DNA of 5,471 nucleotides, taken from Lentisphaerota bacterium (GTDB lineage: Bacteria; Verrucomicrobiota; Lentisphaeria; Oligosphaerales; Oligosphaeraceae). Of the stretch, positions 1-5,463 are shown in pieces. The first letter of the stretch is position 1. The number at the start of each line of letters is the position of its first letter. The stretch lies in assembly GCA_012800625.1 (NCBI GenBank), contig JAAZIY010000363.1, forward strand, positions 1 through 5,471. The letters are read 5' to 3'. Below the pieces are notes generated by a model. It saw only the letters and a program-made list of their open reading frames with translations. It was not told the origin of the DNA and did no database searches. The translations under genes were made by a program, and so were the position numbers.

Positions 1-2
1 GC

Positions 3-3000
3 ATGAGCCTGCTGCCCGATGCACCCATAGCAGCACATTGGAATAGCTTTAGCTTTGAACACGAGGTCTGTATACGCCCCATGCCGCTGCTCGTAAAGGC
101 TGACGACAAGCTCTGGCAATGGGGCAGCGAGGCGCCGGAACTGACCTGGAGCCTACTCTGCGGCAGCCTGGCCGAGGGCGACAGCATCGCGGGCGCACCC
201 TTTGTCGAGCTGCCCGATGAGTCAGGCGAATATCCCATAGAACAAGGCAGCCTGCTGGTGCAGGACGGTTCCGGGGGCAGCGACTATGAGCTGCATTTTC
301 TGCCCGGCCTGCTGACCTGCGTCAAAGGCGAGGCGCAACTGTACTTGGATGACTTCTGTTGCGTGTATGAAGGCAGACCAGTGAATATGCCGGTGCAGAC
401 ATATCCGCCCGGCCTGCAGGTCAAACTTAATTTCGAGGGCGTGGACGGCACGCCTTATGCCAACAGCGAGCTGCCCCCGAAGGACTGCGGCAGATACCTG
501 GTGCGAGCCAGCATCGTAGACGGCTATTTTGGCGGCGAGGCCATCGCCAACCTGGAAATCACTGCGGCTAGCCTGCTCTGCCGTGCTGATGACCAGCAGC
601 GCGCCTACCTGAGCCCAAACCCGGTTTTCACCATTAGCTATGAGGGCTTTCTGGGCGGAGATAGCCAGTTTGACATCGTTGCCCCGCAAGCGCTTTGCGC
701 CGCCACAGAGTTCAGCCCAGTGCGTCAGGAGGGCTATGAGATTTTCTTGCAGGGCGGCAGCGCACGCAACTATGTCTTGGAGCTGCACAGCGGCAGACTC
801 ATGCTGAGTAAATGCGCCCCGCAGTGCAACGAGGTGCTTATCAGCGAAGGCATGTATGGCATGCCCCTGGAGCATATCATGATCATGGCCTACGCGATTT
901 CACCTCAGGGCGGCTATGTGCCGGGATACTTTATCTGGGACAGCCCAGCACAACTGCTCCATGCCGGCCTCTGGCAGTGCTCCTGGCAATTCATGCCAGA
1001 GGACAGCGGCAGCTTCCTGGGCTTCTCCGGCAGCAGCTTGGTGAGCATGGTCAAGCGACCGCTCGAAGTCACAGCGCTGAACCAGAGCAAGGTATATGGC
1101 GAGCCTGATCCGGAGCTGACCTTGCTGGTGACTGCCGGCTCCCTGGTGCTCGGCGACAGCTTTAACGGCAAACTGCAGCGCGAAGGCGGCGAAAACATAG
1201 GAGAGTACAGCATAGGACAAGGCAGCCTAAGCCTGAACGACAGCTATCAAATGTCTTTTCTGCCTGGTGCTTTCAGCATCGAGCCGCGCCTAGTCCGGCT
1301 GCAGGCTTTGGCAACGAGCAAATATCAAGGCGAGGAAGACCCGCCCCTGAATTGGCAGTTTCTGGAAGGCAGCCTTGGCTTCAATGACGTGTTTTCTGGC
1401 TCCTTGGAACGGCAACCCGGCGAGGAACCGGGCGAGTATGAGATACTGCAGGGCAGCCTGAGACTTTCCAGCAACTATGAGCTGCTCTACCAAAGCGGTA
1501 TTTTTACGCTGCTGCCGCCGCCATTTATGCTGCTCGGCGAGCTGAGCTTGCAACCGCTCAGCTATGGCGAGGCCCTGAGCGGAGAGCTGCTCGAAGGCCA
1601 GGTCTGCAACACCATCACCGGGGAAAATGTGCCCGGCGGCTTTGTCTGGGATGAAGAGGGGGCTTTCTTGCCCGCCGGAAACCATGAGCTGACCTGGACC
1701 TTTGTGCCCGAGGAGGCAGTCGTATTTATGCCCCTGAGCGGTACTTGTGAAGTGGAAATTCAAAAGGCCAGGCTGCAAGTCAGCTTGCAAGGCGAGTTCA
1801 AACGCAAATACGGACAGCCTAATCCGGAGTTTGCCCTCCTCTTCGACGGCTTCCAATTTGATGAGGATGAAAATGACCTAGATGAGAAACCGGAGATCGT
1901 CTGCCTGGCGGAAATCGATAGCCTGCCGGGAAAATACGCAGTCGCGCTGCAAGGAGGAGCTAGCGACAACTATAGCTTCGAGTTCGAGGACAAGACCCTG
2001 ACAGTGCAGTTCCTGCAAGTGGCGGTTCAAGCATTGGCGCAAAGTAAAGAATATGGACAGCCTGACCCGGAGCTGAGCTATAGCCATAGCGGCGAAATGC
2101 TGCCTGGCGATAGTTTTGCCGGAACACTGAAAAGAGCCTCCGGTGAAAACCTGGGACTCTATGCCATCAACCTGGGCAGCCTCTCCTTGCCGCCATATTA
2201 TAAGCTGAGCTTCACGACGGAAAACCTGTATATAGGGCAGGCGCAGATATGTGTCAAGGCCGCAGACCTGACCCATATCTACGGCCTTAAAATGCCGACG
2301 CTGACTTATGAAGTCGTTTCCGGCGCGCTCAGGACGGGGGACCGCTTCAACGGCGCGCTTGCCTGCGAGGCCTGGCAGCAATGGGTGGGGGAATATCCCG
2401 TCACACAGGGCAGCCTGAGCCTTTCACAAAATTACCTGCTCGAATTTATCCCGGGCAGCGTGCAAGTGCAGCCCAGACCCTTGACGATTACGGCAGGCAA
2501 TCTCAACAAGTATTATAGCCAGGCAGACCCGAAAAATACGCTGAGCTACACAACGAGCGGCTCACTGGTAAGCGGAGACAGCTGGCTAGGCTCGCTCGAA
2601 CGCGAGGCGGGCGAGGAGCCTGGCCTGTATGTGATAAGCCAAGGCAGTCTTGCAGTGAGTCCGGCTGAAAACTATAGCCTTGACTTCGTGCCCGGCAGCC
2701 TGCAGATCAACCGCATCAAAACCAACGGTGTGGCTTTCACCACCGGCAGCTTGAAGCATGGTGATTGCTTGAACAAGCTCTCTTACACGATCTCGGTTTC
2801 AGCAAGCGTAGGGGATTACGGCAAATTAACCGGAACCGCGGTACTGCCTGAAGGCGATAAGCGCATGCGCCGCGGCGTCACTAGCGAAAAGGTTATTTTC
2901 TACCCGGAGGACCTGGAACACTTCGCTGAGTACGTCGATTATATGCAGGTGCATGTGACTACCAGGGCAGTGCTGGTAAAGGCACATGCGCAGACGATGA

Positions 3001-5357
3001 CCTACGGCGAAGCCATACCTGAGCTTAGCTATGAGGAGACCGAAGGCTATGAGTTTTTTGAGGGCGAGGCTTTCAGCGGCGAGCTTTATTTGTATGTGAA
3101 TGGTAGCAGTACGCCAGTTGCCGAACTGGGCACACTGCCGCAGGGAGCATACACTATCCAAGTGGGCAGCCTGAAGGTGAGCGAAGACTATAGAATTACT
3201 TTCACTCAAGCACAGCTGACGGTGAAAAAAAGGCAAATTCAAATTGCCGGAATCGAGGCCTATAAGTACCAGGGGCAAGCAGACCCCGACTTTGATTTTG
3301 TTGTGGTCGACGGCGAAATCCTGGAAGGCGACGCCTTTGTTGGCGCTTTGGGAAGAGAGGCCGGCGAGAAGCCTGGCTCATATTCCTTTAGGCTTGGCAC
3401 GTTGTCACTGGGACCCAACTATGAAATTGTCCTGGTGAATGACGCTTCGCTTAATATTGTAGCGGGAGGCGGCACTTATGGCGCAGCCTCATCACCTACA
3501 CGCAGCATGGCTAGCAAGCCTGCAGGATTGGCTGAAAATAGCACTGAGCCTGACTTGGACACCCTGAGCCAGGAGCCTTTTGTAGCCCCCGAAATGACGC
3601 TCTTGTCTATGGAGCAGCCGGAAGGTTTTGCCGCCGGCGAAAAGCTGGAACCAGTACGTCTGAAGGCCAGGGCGGCGGCAAAGCTCTTTGCTGAGGCAGA
3701 CCCGGTTTTTGCCTACGAGCTGCAAAATGCTGAAGACTGCGCGCTGGTTCTGCAAGGACAACTTGCACGCCAGCCCGGCGAACAGGTCGGCAGCTATGCC
3801 ATACAGCTGGGTACTTTACGCTGTGCGGACGGGCGGGCGCTTGTTTTGGAGCCTGCGGATTTCAAGATATTGCCGCGTCCATTGCGGGTCAAGGCGCTTA
3901 ATCAGCAGAAGCATGCTGGCGAGGCCGACCCGGTTCTGGGCTGGCAGATAGTCGAGTCCGGTCATGATTCGCTGCGCCTGTATGGCGTCTTAAATCGACA
4001 GAAGGGCGAGCTGCCCGGCGACTACATTATCAGCCAAGGCAGCCTGTATCTGGCTGAGCGCAACTACGAGCTGCAGTTTGAAAACGGGAAGCTGAGCATC
4101 CTGCCGCCGGCCTACCTGGTCAAGAATCTCAGTGCCGCAGAACTGCTATACGGCCAGAAACTAGGAGAAGCTGCCTTGAACGGAAATGTTGTCTATAGTC
4201 AGGGACAAAGCCTAACACCGGGTGACTTTGCCTGGCAACAGCCCGAAAAGATTTTGTCGGCAGGGAGACACACGATGGCCTGGAATTTTGTCTTCAGTGA
4301 CGAGACCCTGGGGCAGCTGCAGGGCGAATGCCCGGTGGTAGTGATGCCAAAACCGCTGCGCCTGCTGGGAGGAAAGCAGAGCAAACGGCGCGGCGAGGCA
4401 GACCCGGAGTTGACTTACAGCCTGGAAGACGCCGAAAGCATACCCACACCGACCCTGCAAGGCGCCTTGCAGCGCCAACCCGGCGAAGAACCCGGAGTGT
4501 ATGGCACCACACTCGGGAGCTTGAACGCCGGCGATAACTATCAGCTAGAGTTTCTGCCAGGCTCGCTAAGCATACAGGCCGAAGAATTGCTGGTTTGCAG
4601 CAAATGGGCGCAGATTTATCAAAAGGGCGAGAACATCGAGTACGCTGGACACCAATATCAGTTTGGCGCAGAGGCCTTTGCCAGTATCGAGGAGGCGCTG
4701 CCCTTGCTGGCTGACGGCGGCAAGCTGCTTATCCTGCCCGGAGAATACCGCTCGCCGCAAGGCTGGAAGCTGGAGCGCAGTGCCAGGCTGTTGGCAGTTT
4801 GCACCGAGGAGAGCTTCCCGCTGCTGCAAAGCTCTATGGAAATCAGCGGTGCCGGCGCCAAGAATATCTTGCTTGAAGGCCTGGTCTTCTTGCAGGAGGA
4901 TAAAACCGCTGAGTCCTGCTGTCTACTTATCGACAAAGGAGCCAGCGCCATCACCTTGCGCAACAACATCTTCATGGGCGCAATCAACGCCCTCAAGGTG
5001 CTGGCTGTAAACGAACTTCATATGCAGGGCAATATCATTGAAAGCGGCGCTTGTTGCCTGCTTTTTGGCAGAGCCGGACAAAAAATGCCTTGCTGTACCG
5101 GAGTACTCATGCAGCAAAATACCTTTAGAGCCGCCGCCACAGCCGACCCCGACTACAGGCATATCATTGTGCATGACGACTACATCAATCTCAATGGCAT
5201 ACTGCCGGCCTGGAATAACTCATTCGGCCAGTTTGAAGTGAATCAGCAGAGTCAGCCAGCAGTGATCGAGCAGGTGAAAAGGCTTATCTCCGACAAGGAA
5301 CAGCCTGGCTGGCCAGGCAAAGCGGAACTGCGACTGCAGGAAAAACCCTCGCGCTAA
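3..5357 (+). CDS. Giant MBG-repeat / beta-helix protein, probably 5'-truncated by the window edge
   Basis: The frame is open for 1784 codons and ends in TAA. The protein is a chain of about 18 beta-rich modules: 13 MBG-like units carrying variants of KxYGxxDPxL, GSLxxGDxFxGxLxR, GExxGxYxIxxGSL and a closing PGxLxI strand, one YDG-like module, four Ig-like spacers, and a C-terminal parallel beta-helix. From family knowledge such proteins are secreted or surface adhesin-like stalks; the specific ligand is unknown. Within the window there is no signal peptide, transmembrane helix, LPxTG motif, recognisable type IX sorting domain or autotransporter barrel; the C-terminus is polar and charged (…LQEKPSR). 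The ATG at base 3 is taken only because it is the first one available: only two bases precede it, no ribosome binding site can be seen, and residues 1-25 look like the end of another module, so the true start is likely upstream. It is the only gene in the window. The frame and repeat family are clear; the start and function are not. Confidence 0.93.
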   Translation: MSLLPDAPIAAHWNSFSFEHEVCIRPMPLLVKADDKLWQWGSEAPELTWSLLCGSLAEGDSIAGAPFVELPDESGEYPIEQGSLLVQDGSGGSDYELHFLPGLLTCVKGEAQLYLDDFCCVYEGRPVNMPVQTYPPGLQVKLNFEGVDGTPYANSELPPKDCGRYLVRASIVDGYFGGEAIANLEITAASLLCRADDQQRAYLSPNPVFTISYEGFLGGDSQFDIVAPQALCAATEFSPVRQEGYEIFLQGGSARNYVLELHSGRLMLSKCAPQCNEVLISEGMYGMPLEHIMIMAYAISPQGGYVPGYFIWDSPAQLLHAGLWQCSWQFMPEDSGSFLGFSGSSLVSMVKRPLEVTALNQSKVYGEPDPELTLLVTAGSLVLGDSFNGKLQREGGENIGEYSIGQGSLSLNDSYQMSFLPGAFSIEPRLVRLQALATSKYQGEEDPPLNWQFLEGSLGFNDVFSGSLERQPGEEPGEYEILQGSLRLSSNYELLYQSGIFTLLPPPFMLLGELSLQPLSYGEALSGELLEGQVCNTITGENVPGGFVWDEEGAFLPAGNHELTWTFVPEEAVVFMPLSGTCEVEIQKARLQVSLQGEFKRKYGQPNPEFALLFDGFQFDEDENDLDEKPEIVCLAEIDSLPGKYAVALQGGASDNYSFEFEDKTLTVQFLQVAVQALAQSKEYGQPDPELSYSHSGEMLPGDSFAGTLKRASGENLGLYAINLGSLSLPPYYKLSFTTENLYIGQAQICVKAADLTHIYGLKMPTLTYEVVSGALRTGDRFNGALACEAWQQWVGEYPVTQGSLSLSQNYLLEFIPGSVQVQPRPLTITAGNLNKYYSQADPKNTLSYTTSGSLVSGDSWLGSLEREAGEEPGLYVISQGSLAVSPAENYSLDFVPGSLQINRIKTNGVAFTTGSLKHGDCLNKLSYTISVSASVGDYGKLTGTAVLPEGDKRMRRGVTSEKVIFYPEDLEHFAEYVDYMQVHVTTRAVLVKAHAQTMTYGEAIPELSYEETEGYEFFEGEAFSGELYLYVNGSSTPVAELGTLPQGAYTIQVGSLKVSEDYRITFTQAQLTVKKRQIQIAGIEAYKYQGQADPDFDFVVVDGEILEGDAFVGALGREAGEKPGSYSFRLGTLSLGPNYEIVLVNDASLNIVAGGGTYGAASSPTRSMASKPAGLAENSTEPDLDTLSQEPFVAPEMTLLSMEQPEGFAAGEKLEPVRLKARAAAKLFAEADPVFAYELQNAEDCALVLQGQLARQPGEQVGSYAIQLGTLRCADGRALVLEPADFKILPRPLRVKALNQQKHAGEADPVLGWQIVESGHDSLRLYGVLNRQKGELPGDYIISQGSLYLAERNYELQFENGKLSILPPAYLVKNLSAAELLYGQKLGEAALNGNVVYSQGQSLTPGDFAWQQPEKILSAGRHTMAWNFVFSDETLGQLQGECPVVVMPKPLRLLGGKQSKRRGEADPELTYSLEDAESIPTPTLQGALQRQPGEEPGVYGTTLGSLNAGDNYQLEFLPGSLSIQAEELLVCSKWAQIYQKGENIEYAGHQYQFGAEAFASIEEALPLLADGGKLLILPGEYRSPQGWKLERSARLLAVCTEESFPLLQSSMEISGAGAKNILLEGLVFLQEDKTAESCCLLIDKGASAITLRNNIFMGAINALKVLAVNELHMQGNIIESGACCLLFGRAGQKMPCCTGVLMQQNTFRAAATADPDYRHIIVHDDYINLNGILPAWNNSFGQFEVNQQSQPAVIEQVKRLISDKEQPGWPGKAELRLQEKPSR
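78..323 (+). other. MBG unit 1 (residues 26-107), divergent
   Basis: The unit opens with RPMPLLVKADDK, which matches the usual entry strand (compare KRPLEVTALNQSK in unit 3), and continues with WGSEAPELTW, CGSLAEGDSIAG, SGEYPIEQGSLL and FLPGLLTCV. The canonical Tyr-Gly is replaced by Trp-Gly, and DP by AP. It is the first complete module, and only 25 residues precede it. The assignment rests on strand order and the GSL/GEY motifs. Confidence 0.8.
330..569 (+). other. Module A, YDG-like 'YxGxPV…PPGLxV' domain (residues 110-189)
   Basis: This module differs from the surrounding MBG units. It reads VYEGRPVNMPVQTYPPGL, then VKLNFEG, CGRYLVRASIVDGYFGG and a closing strand LEITAA. That pattern matches the 'tYdGtpkpVtvtt.PaGl.v.vtYdG…aGsYtVvAtv.D.nY.G' module often found beside MBG domains. 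It occurs once in the window, between MBG units 1 and 2. It contains a vicinal cysteine pair at residues 119-120. The family link is from memory of the consensus. Confidence 0.75.
570..815 (+). other. MBG unit 2, short 'NPxF…GF' variant (residues 190-271)
   Basis: Motifs in order are SLLCRADDQQRAYLSPNPVF, SYEGFLGGD, GYEIFLQGGSARNY and GRLMLSKC. This is the MBG form whose second half reads 'GsYpItvsGGsa.NY', rather than the GSL-rich long form. The only other copy of this form in the window is unit 5. Confidence 0.8.
816..1052 (+). other. Ig-like spacer module B (residues 272-350)
   Basis: The module has an opening MYGMPL strand, then VPGYFIWDSP (Trp312), LLHAGLWQCSWQFMPED (Trp324, Trp328) and a final strand ending in VSMV. 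The pattern 'YG..L…vpG.F.W…l.AG.h…W.F.Pe' recurs in modules C and F, and more weakly in D. Such modules are commonly interleaved with MBG domains and probably adopt a small Ig-like beta sandwich. Confidence 0.72.
1053..1520 (+). other. MBG units 3 and 4 (residues 351-506)
   Basis: Unit 3 is the most canonical copy: KRPLEVTALNQSKVYGEPDP, GSLVLGDSFNGKL, GENIGEYSIGQGSLSL, FLPGAFSIEPR. Unit 4 follows without a linker and has KYQGEEDPPLNW, GSLGFNDVFSGSLERQPGEE, GEYEILQGSLRL and a closing strand that runs into LLPPPF. Unit 4 has KYQG instead of KxYG, as does unit 10. Confidence 0.88.
1521..1766 (+). other. Ig-like spacer module C (residues 507-588)
   Basis: It contains LSYGEALSGELLEGQV, VPGGFVWDEEG (Trp549), LPAGNHELTWTFVPEE (Trp565) and an end strand CEVEIQK. 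It follows the LLPPPF junction of unit 4. The same kind of junction (ILPPAY) precedes module F, which is the closest relative of C in the protein by inspection. Confidence 0.75.
1767..2012 (+). other. MBG unit 5, short variant with acidic loop (residues 589-670)
   Basis: The motifs are KRKYGQPNPEF, FDGFQFDEDENDLDEKPE, GKYAVALQGGASDNY and a closing TLTVQF strand. It is the second copy of the short NPxF/GF variant. The acidic stretch at residues 620-631 lies where other members of this variant carry a 'GEDESVL' type loop, so it fits the family rather than being an insertion. Confidence 0.82.
2013..2714 (+). other. MBG units 6, 7 and 8 in direct tandem (residues 671-904)
   Basis: Unit 6 (671-747) has EYGQPDPELSY, LPGDSFAGTLKR and GENLGLYAINLGSLSL. 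Unit 7 (748-825) has HIYGLKMPTLTY, GDRFNGAL, VGEYPVTQGSLSL and IPGSVQVQPR; it lacks the DP pair and has a disturbed RxxGE stretch (EAWQQW). Unit 8 (826-904) has YYSQADPKNTLSY, GSLVSGDSWLGSLEREAGEE, GLYVISQGSL and VPGSLQINR. This is the longest uninterrupted run of MBG units in the window. Confidence 0.87.
2715..2963 (+). other. Degenerate Ig-like spacer module D (residues 905-987)
   Basis: The stretch between MBG units 8 and 9 keeps the order of the spacer modules: an opening GSLKHGDCLNKL strand, GKLTGTAVLPEG in place of 'vpG.F.W', RGVTSEKVIFYPEDLEHF in place of 'AG.h…W.F.Pe', and a closing VHVTT strand. Both tryptophans found in B, C and F are absent, and it is richer in basic residues (DKRMRRG). 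It is assigned mainly by position and the FYPED motif, so confidence is moderate. Confidence 0.6.
2964..3461 (+). other. MBG units 9 and 10 (residues 988-1153)
   Basis: Unit 9 (988-1077) has MTYGEAIPELSY, FFEGEAFSGEL, an enlarged middle loop (LYVNGSSTPVAEL), GAYTIQVGSLKV and LTVKKR; at about 90 residues it is the longest unit. Unit 10 (1078-1153) has KYQGQADPDF, LEGDAFVGALGREAGEK, GSYSFRLGTLSL and SLNIV. Unit 10 leads into the glycine-rich linker. Confidence 0.83.
3462..3647 (+). other. Low-complexity, probably disordered linker (residues 1154-1215)
   Basis: It begins AGGGTYGAASSPTRSMASKP and continues rich in Ala, Ser, Pro, Glu and Thr, with no beta-repeat motifs. It is the only break of this kind in the module chain; everywhere else, modules abut. 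It lies where a spacer module might be expected after a pair of MBG units. A hinge or protease-accessible site is a possible role, but only by inference. Confidence 0.7.
3648..4109 (+). other. MBG units 11 and 12 (residues 1216-1369)
   Basis: Unit 11 (1216-1292) has KLFAEADPVFAY, LQGQLARQPGEQ, GSYAIQLGTL and FKILPR. Unit 12 (1293-1369) has KHAGEADPVLGW, LRLYGVLNRQKGEL, GDYIISQGSLYL and KLSILPP. Both have lost the Tyr of the KxYG motif while keeping the ADP triplet. Unit 12 resembles unit 4 in its DPxLxW motif and in the LPP junction that follows. Confidence 0.83.
4110..4346 (+). other. Ig-like spacer module F (residues 1370-1448)
   Basis: It shows LLYGQKLGEAALNGNV, PGDFAWQQPE (Trp1411), LSAGRHTMAWNFVFSDE (Trp1427) and a final CPVVVMP strand. 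Its order and both tryptophans match module C. It connects MBG unit 12 to unit 13. Confidence 0.75.
4347..4577 (+). other. MBG unit 13, last stalk unit (residues 1449-1525)
   Basis: Motifs are KPLRLLGGKQSKRRGEADPE, LQGALQRQPGEE, GVYGTTLGSL, NYQLEF and LPGSLSIQ. The KxYG tyrosine is replaced by Arg, and the GSL/GD stretch is replaced by a Pro-Thr segment (SIPTPT). It passes straight into the C-terminal beta-helix domain. Confidence 0.85.
4578..5354 (+). other. C-terminal right-handed parallel beta-helix domain and charged tail (residues 1526-1784)
   Basis: The MBG pattern stops and a different fold begins. Residues 1559-1582 match the usual beta-helix entry 'f.sIeeAl.l…GgkllilpGeY' (FASIEEAL, then ADGGKLLILPGEY). 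Successive rungs follow, with short strands ending in Asn or Gly turns: KNILLEGLVF, AITLRNNIFMG, ELHMQGNIIES and GVLMQQNTF, to about residue 1740. The last 40 or so residues are polar and charged and not clearly part of the helix. It resembles NosD/pectate-lyase-like folds, but I see no catalytic constellation, so a binding or structural role is as likely as an enzymatic one. There are three vicinal cysteine pairs at 1639-1640, 1684-1685 and 1697-1698. The fold call is an inference from pattern. Confidence 0.72.
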
Positions 5358-5380
5358 AAACAGCGCTTGCGCCTACCCGA

Positions 5381-5424
5381 GTGTGCCTTAGTGTCCAAAT
5401 GTTTTTTAAATCACTAAGGCACAC
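5381..5424. repeat. Perfect 13-bp inverted repeat, 18-base loop, 23 bases past the stop codon
   Basis: Arms are gtgtgccttagtg (5381-5393) and cactaaggcacac (5412-5424), exact reverse complements. The loop (5394-5411) is A/T-rich and contains a run of six T. The transcript could form a strong hairpin and may mark or protect the 3' end of the gene. It is not a textbook intrinsic terminator, because no T run follows the right arm. The right arm continues directly into the acacgaag array, so the structure is probably part of the same dispersed repeat. Confidence 0.85.
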
Positions 5425-5463
5425 GAAGGGGGAGGACACGAAGAGACACGAAGAGACACGAAG
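5421..5463. repeat. Short tandem array of acacgaag units
   Basis: The octamer acacgaag occurs at 5421-5428, 5436-5443, 5446-5453 and 5456-5463. The last three have an exact period of 10 (unit acacgaagag), and the first is offset by 15 because of a G-rich interruption. The first copy overlaps the right arm of the inverted repeat. Read on the other strand it gives cttcgtgt units. I recall similar cttcgtgt/acacgaag arrays between genes in many environmental and anaerobic bacteria. The array is near the window end and may continue beyond it. Confidence 0.85.

Larger units (their letters stand above)
78..4577 (+). repeat. Array of 13 MBG-like domains with interspersed spacer modules
   Basis: Units by residue: 26-107, 190-271, 351-429, 430-506, 589-670, 671-747, 748-825, 826-904, 988-1077, 1078-1153, 1216-1292, 1293-1369, 1449-1525. 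Eleven are the long form: KxYGxxDPxL, then GSLxxGDxFxGxL, then RxxGExxGxY, then QGSLxL and a final FxPGxLxI strand. Units 2 and 5 are a shorter variant with NPxF, GF and LQGG…NY motifs. Good examples are unit 3 (KVYGEPDPEL at 363-372) and unit 6 (EYGQPDPEL). The match to the MBG_2-type family is from memory of its consensus. At DNA level the units share only short runs, such as variants of gacccggagctga, so the array looks old and diverged rather than recently expanded. The likely role is a rigid beta-rich stalk that projects the C-terminal domain. Confidence 0.88.

Noticed and set aside
222..875. Minus-strand open frame of 217 codons
   Set aside because: It lies wholly inside the plus-strand gene, over MBG units 1-2 and module A, whose repeat motifs are clear. 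The minus translation is rich in Ala, Gln and His with no family pattern, as expected for the complement of CTG/AGC/GGC-biased codons.
1860..1895. EF-hand-like calcium loop in unit 5 (residues 620-631, D-x-D-x-N … E)
   Set aside because: Positions 6 and 8 of the loop lack the expected Gly and hydrophobic residue, and this variant of MBG domain normally has an acidic 'GEDESVL'-like stretch at the same place, so the resemblance is explained by the family.
1290..2381. Two further long minus-strand open frames (1290-1856 and 1878-2381)
   Set aside because: They are shadows over MBG units 4-7 and module C. The plus frame carries the repeat signal throughout these spans, and the minus products show no recognisable domain.
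4658..5010. Overlapping open frames on both strands over the C-terminal domain (plus 4663-5010, minus 4658-4996)
   Set aside because: The in-frame product here has coherent beta-helix motifs continuous with the rest of the gene, while the alternatives read as low-complexity Ser/Pro/Arg-rich sequence. There is no reason to suspect a frameshift.
5351..5366. Small hairpin gcgct…agcgc across the stop codon
   Set aside because: The stem is only 5 bp and is not followed by a T run. This is too weak to call a terminator, and it can arise by chance.
5381..5424. Inverted repeat as a canonical rho-independent terminator
   Set aside because: The stem is long and perfect, but the T run lies in the loop rather than after the stem on either strand, and the right arm belongs to a tandem repeat. 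It is kept as a repeat, not a terminator.
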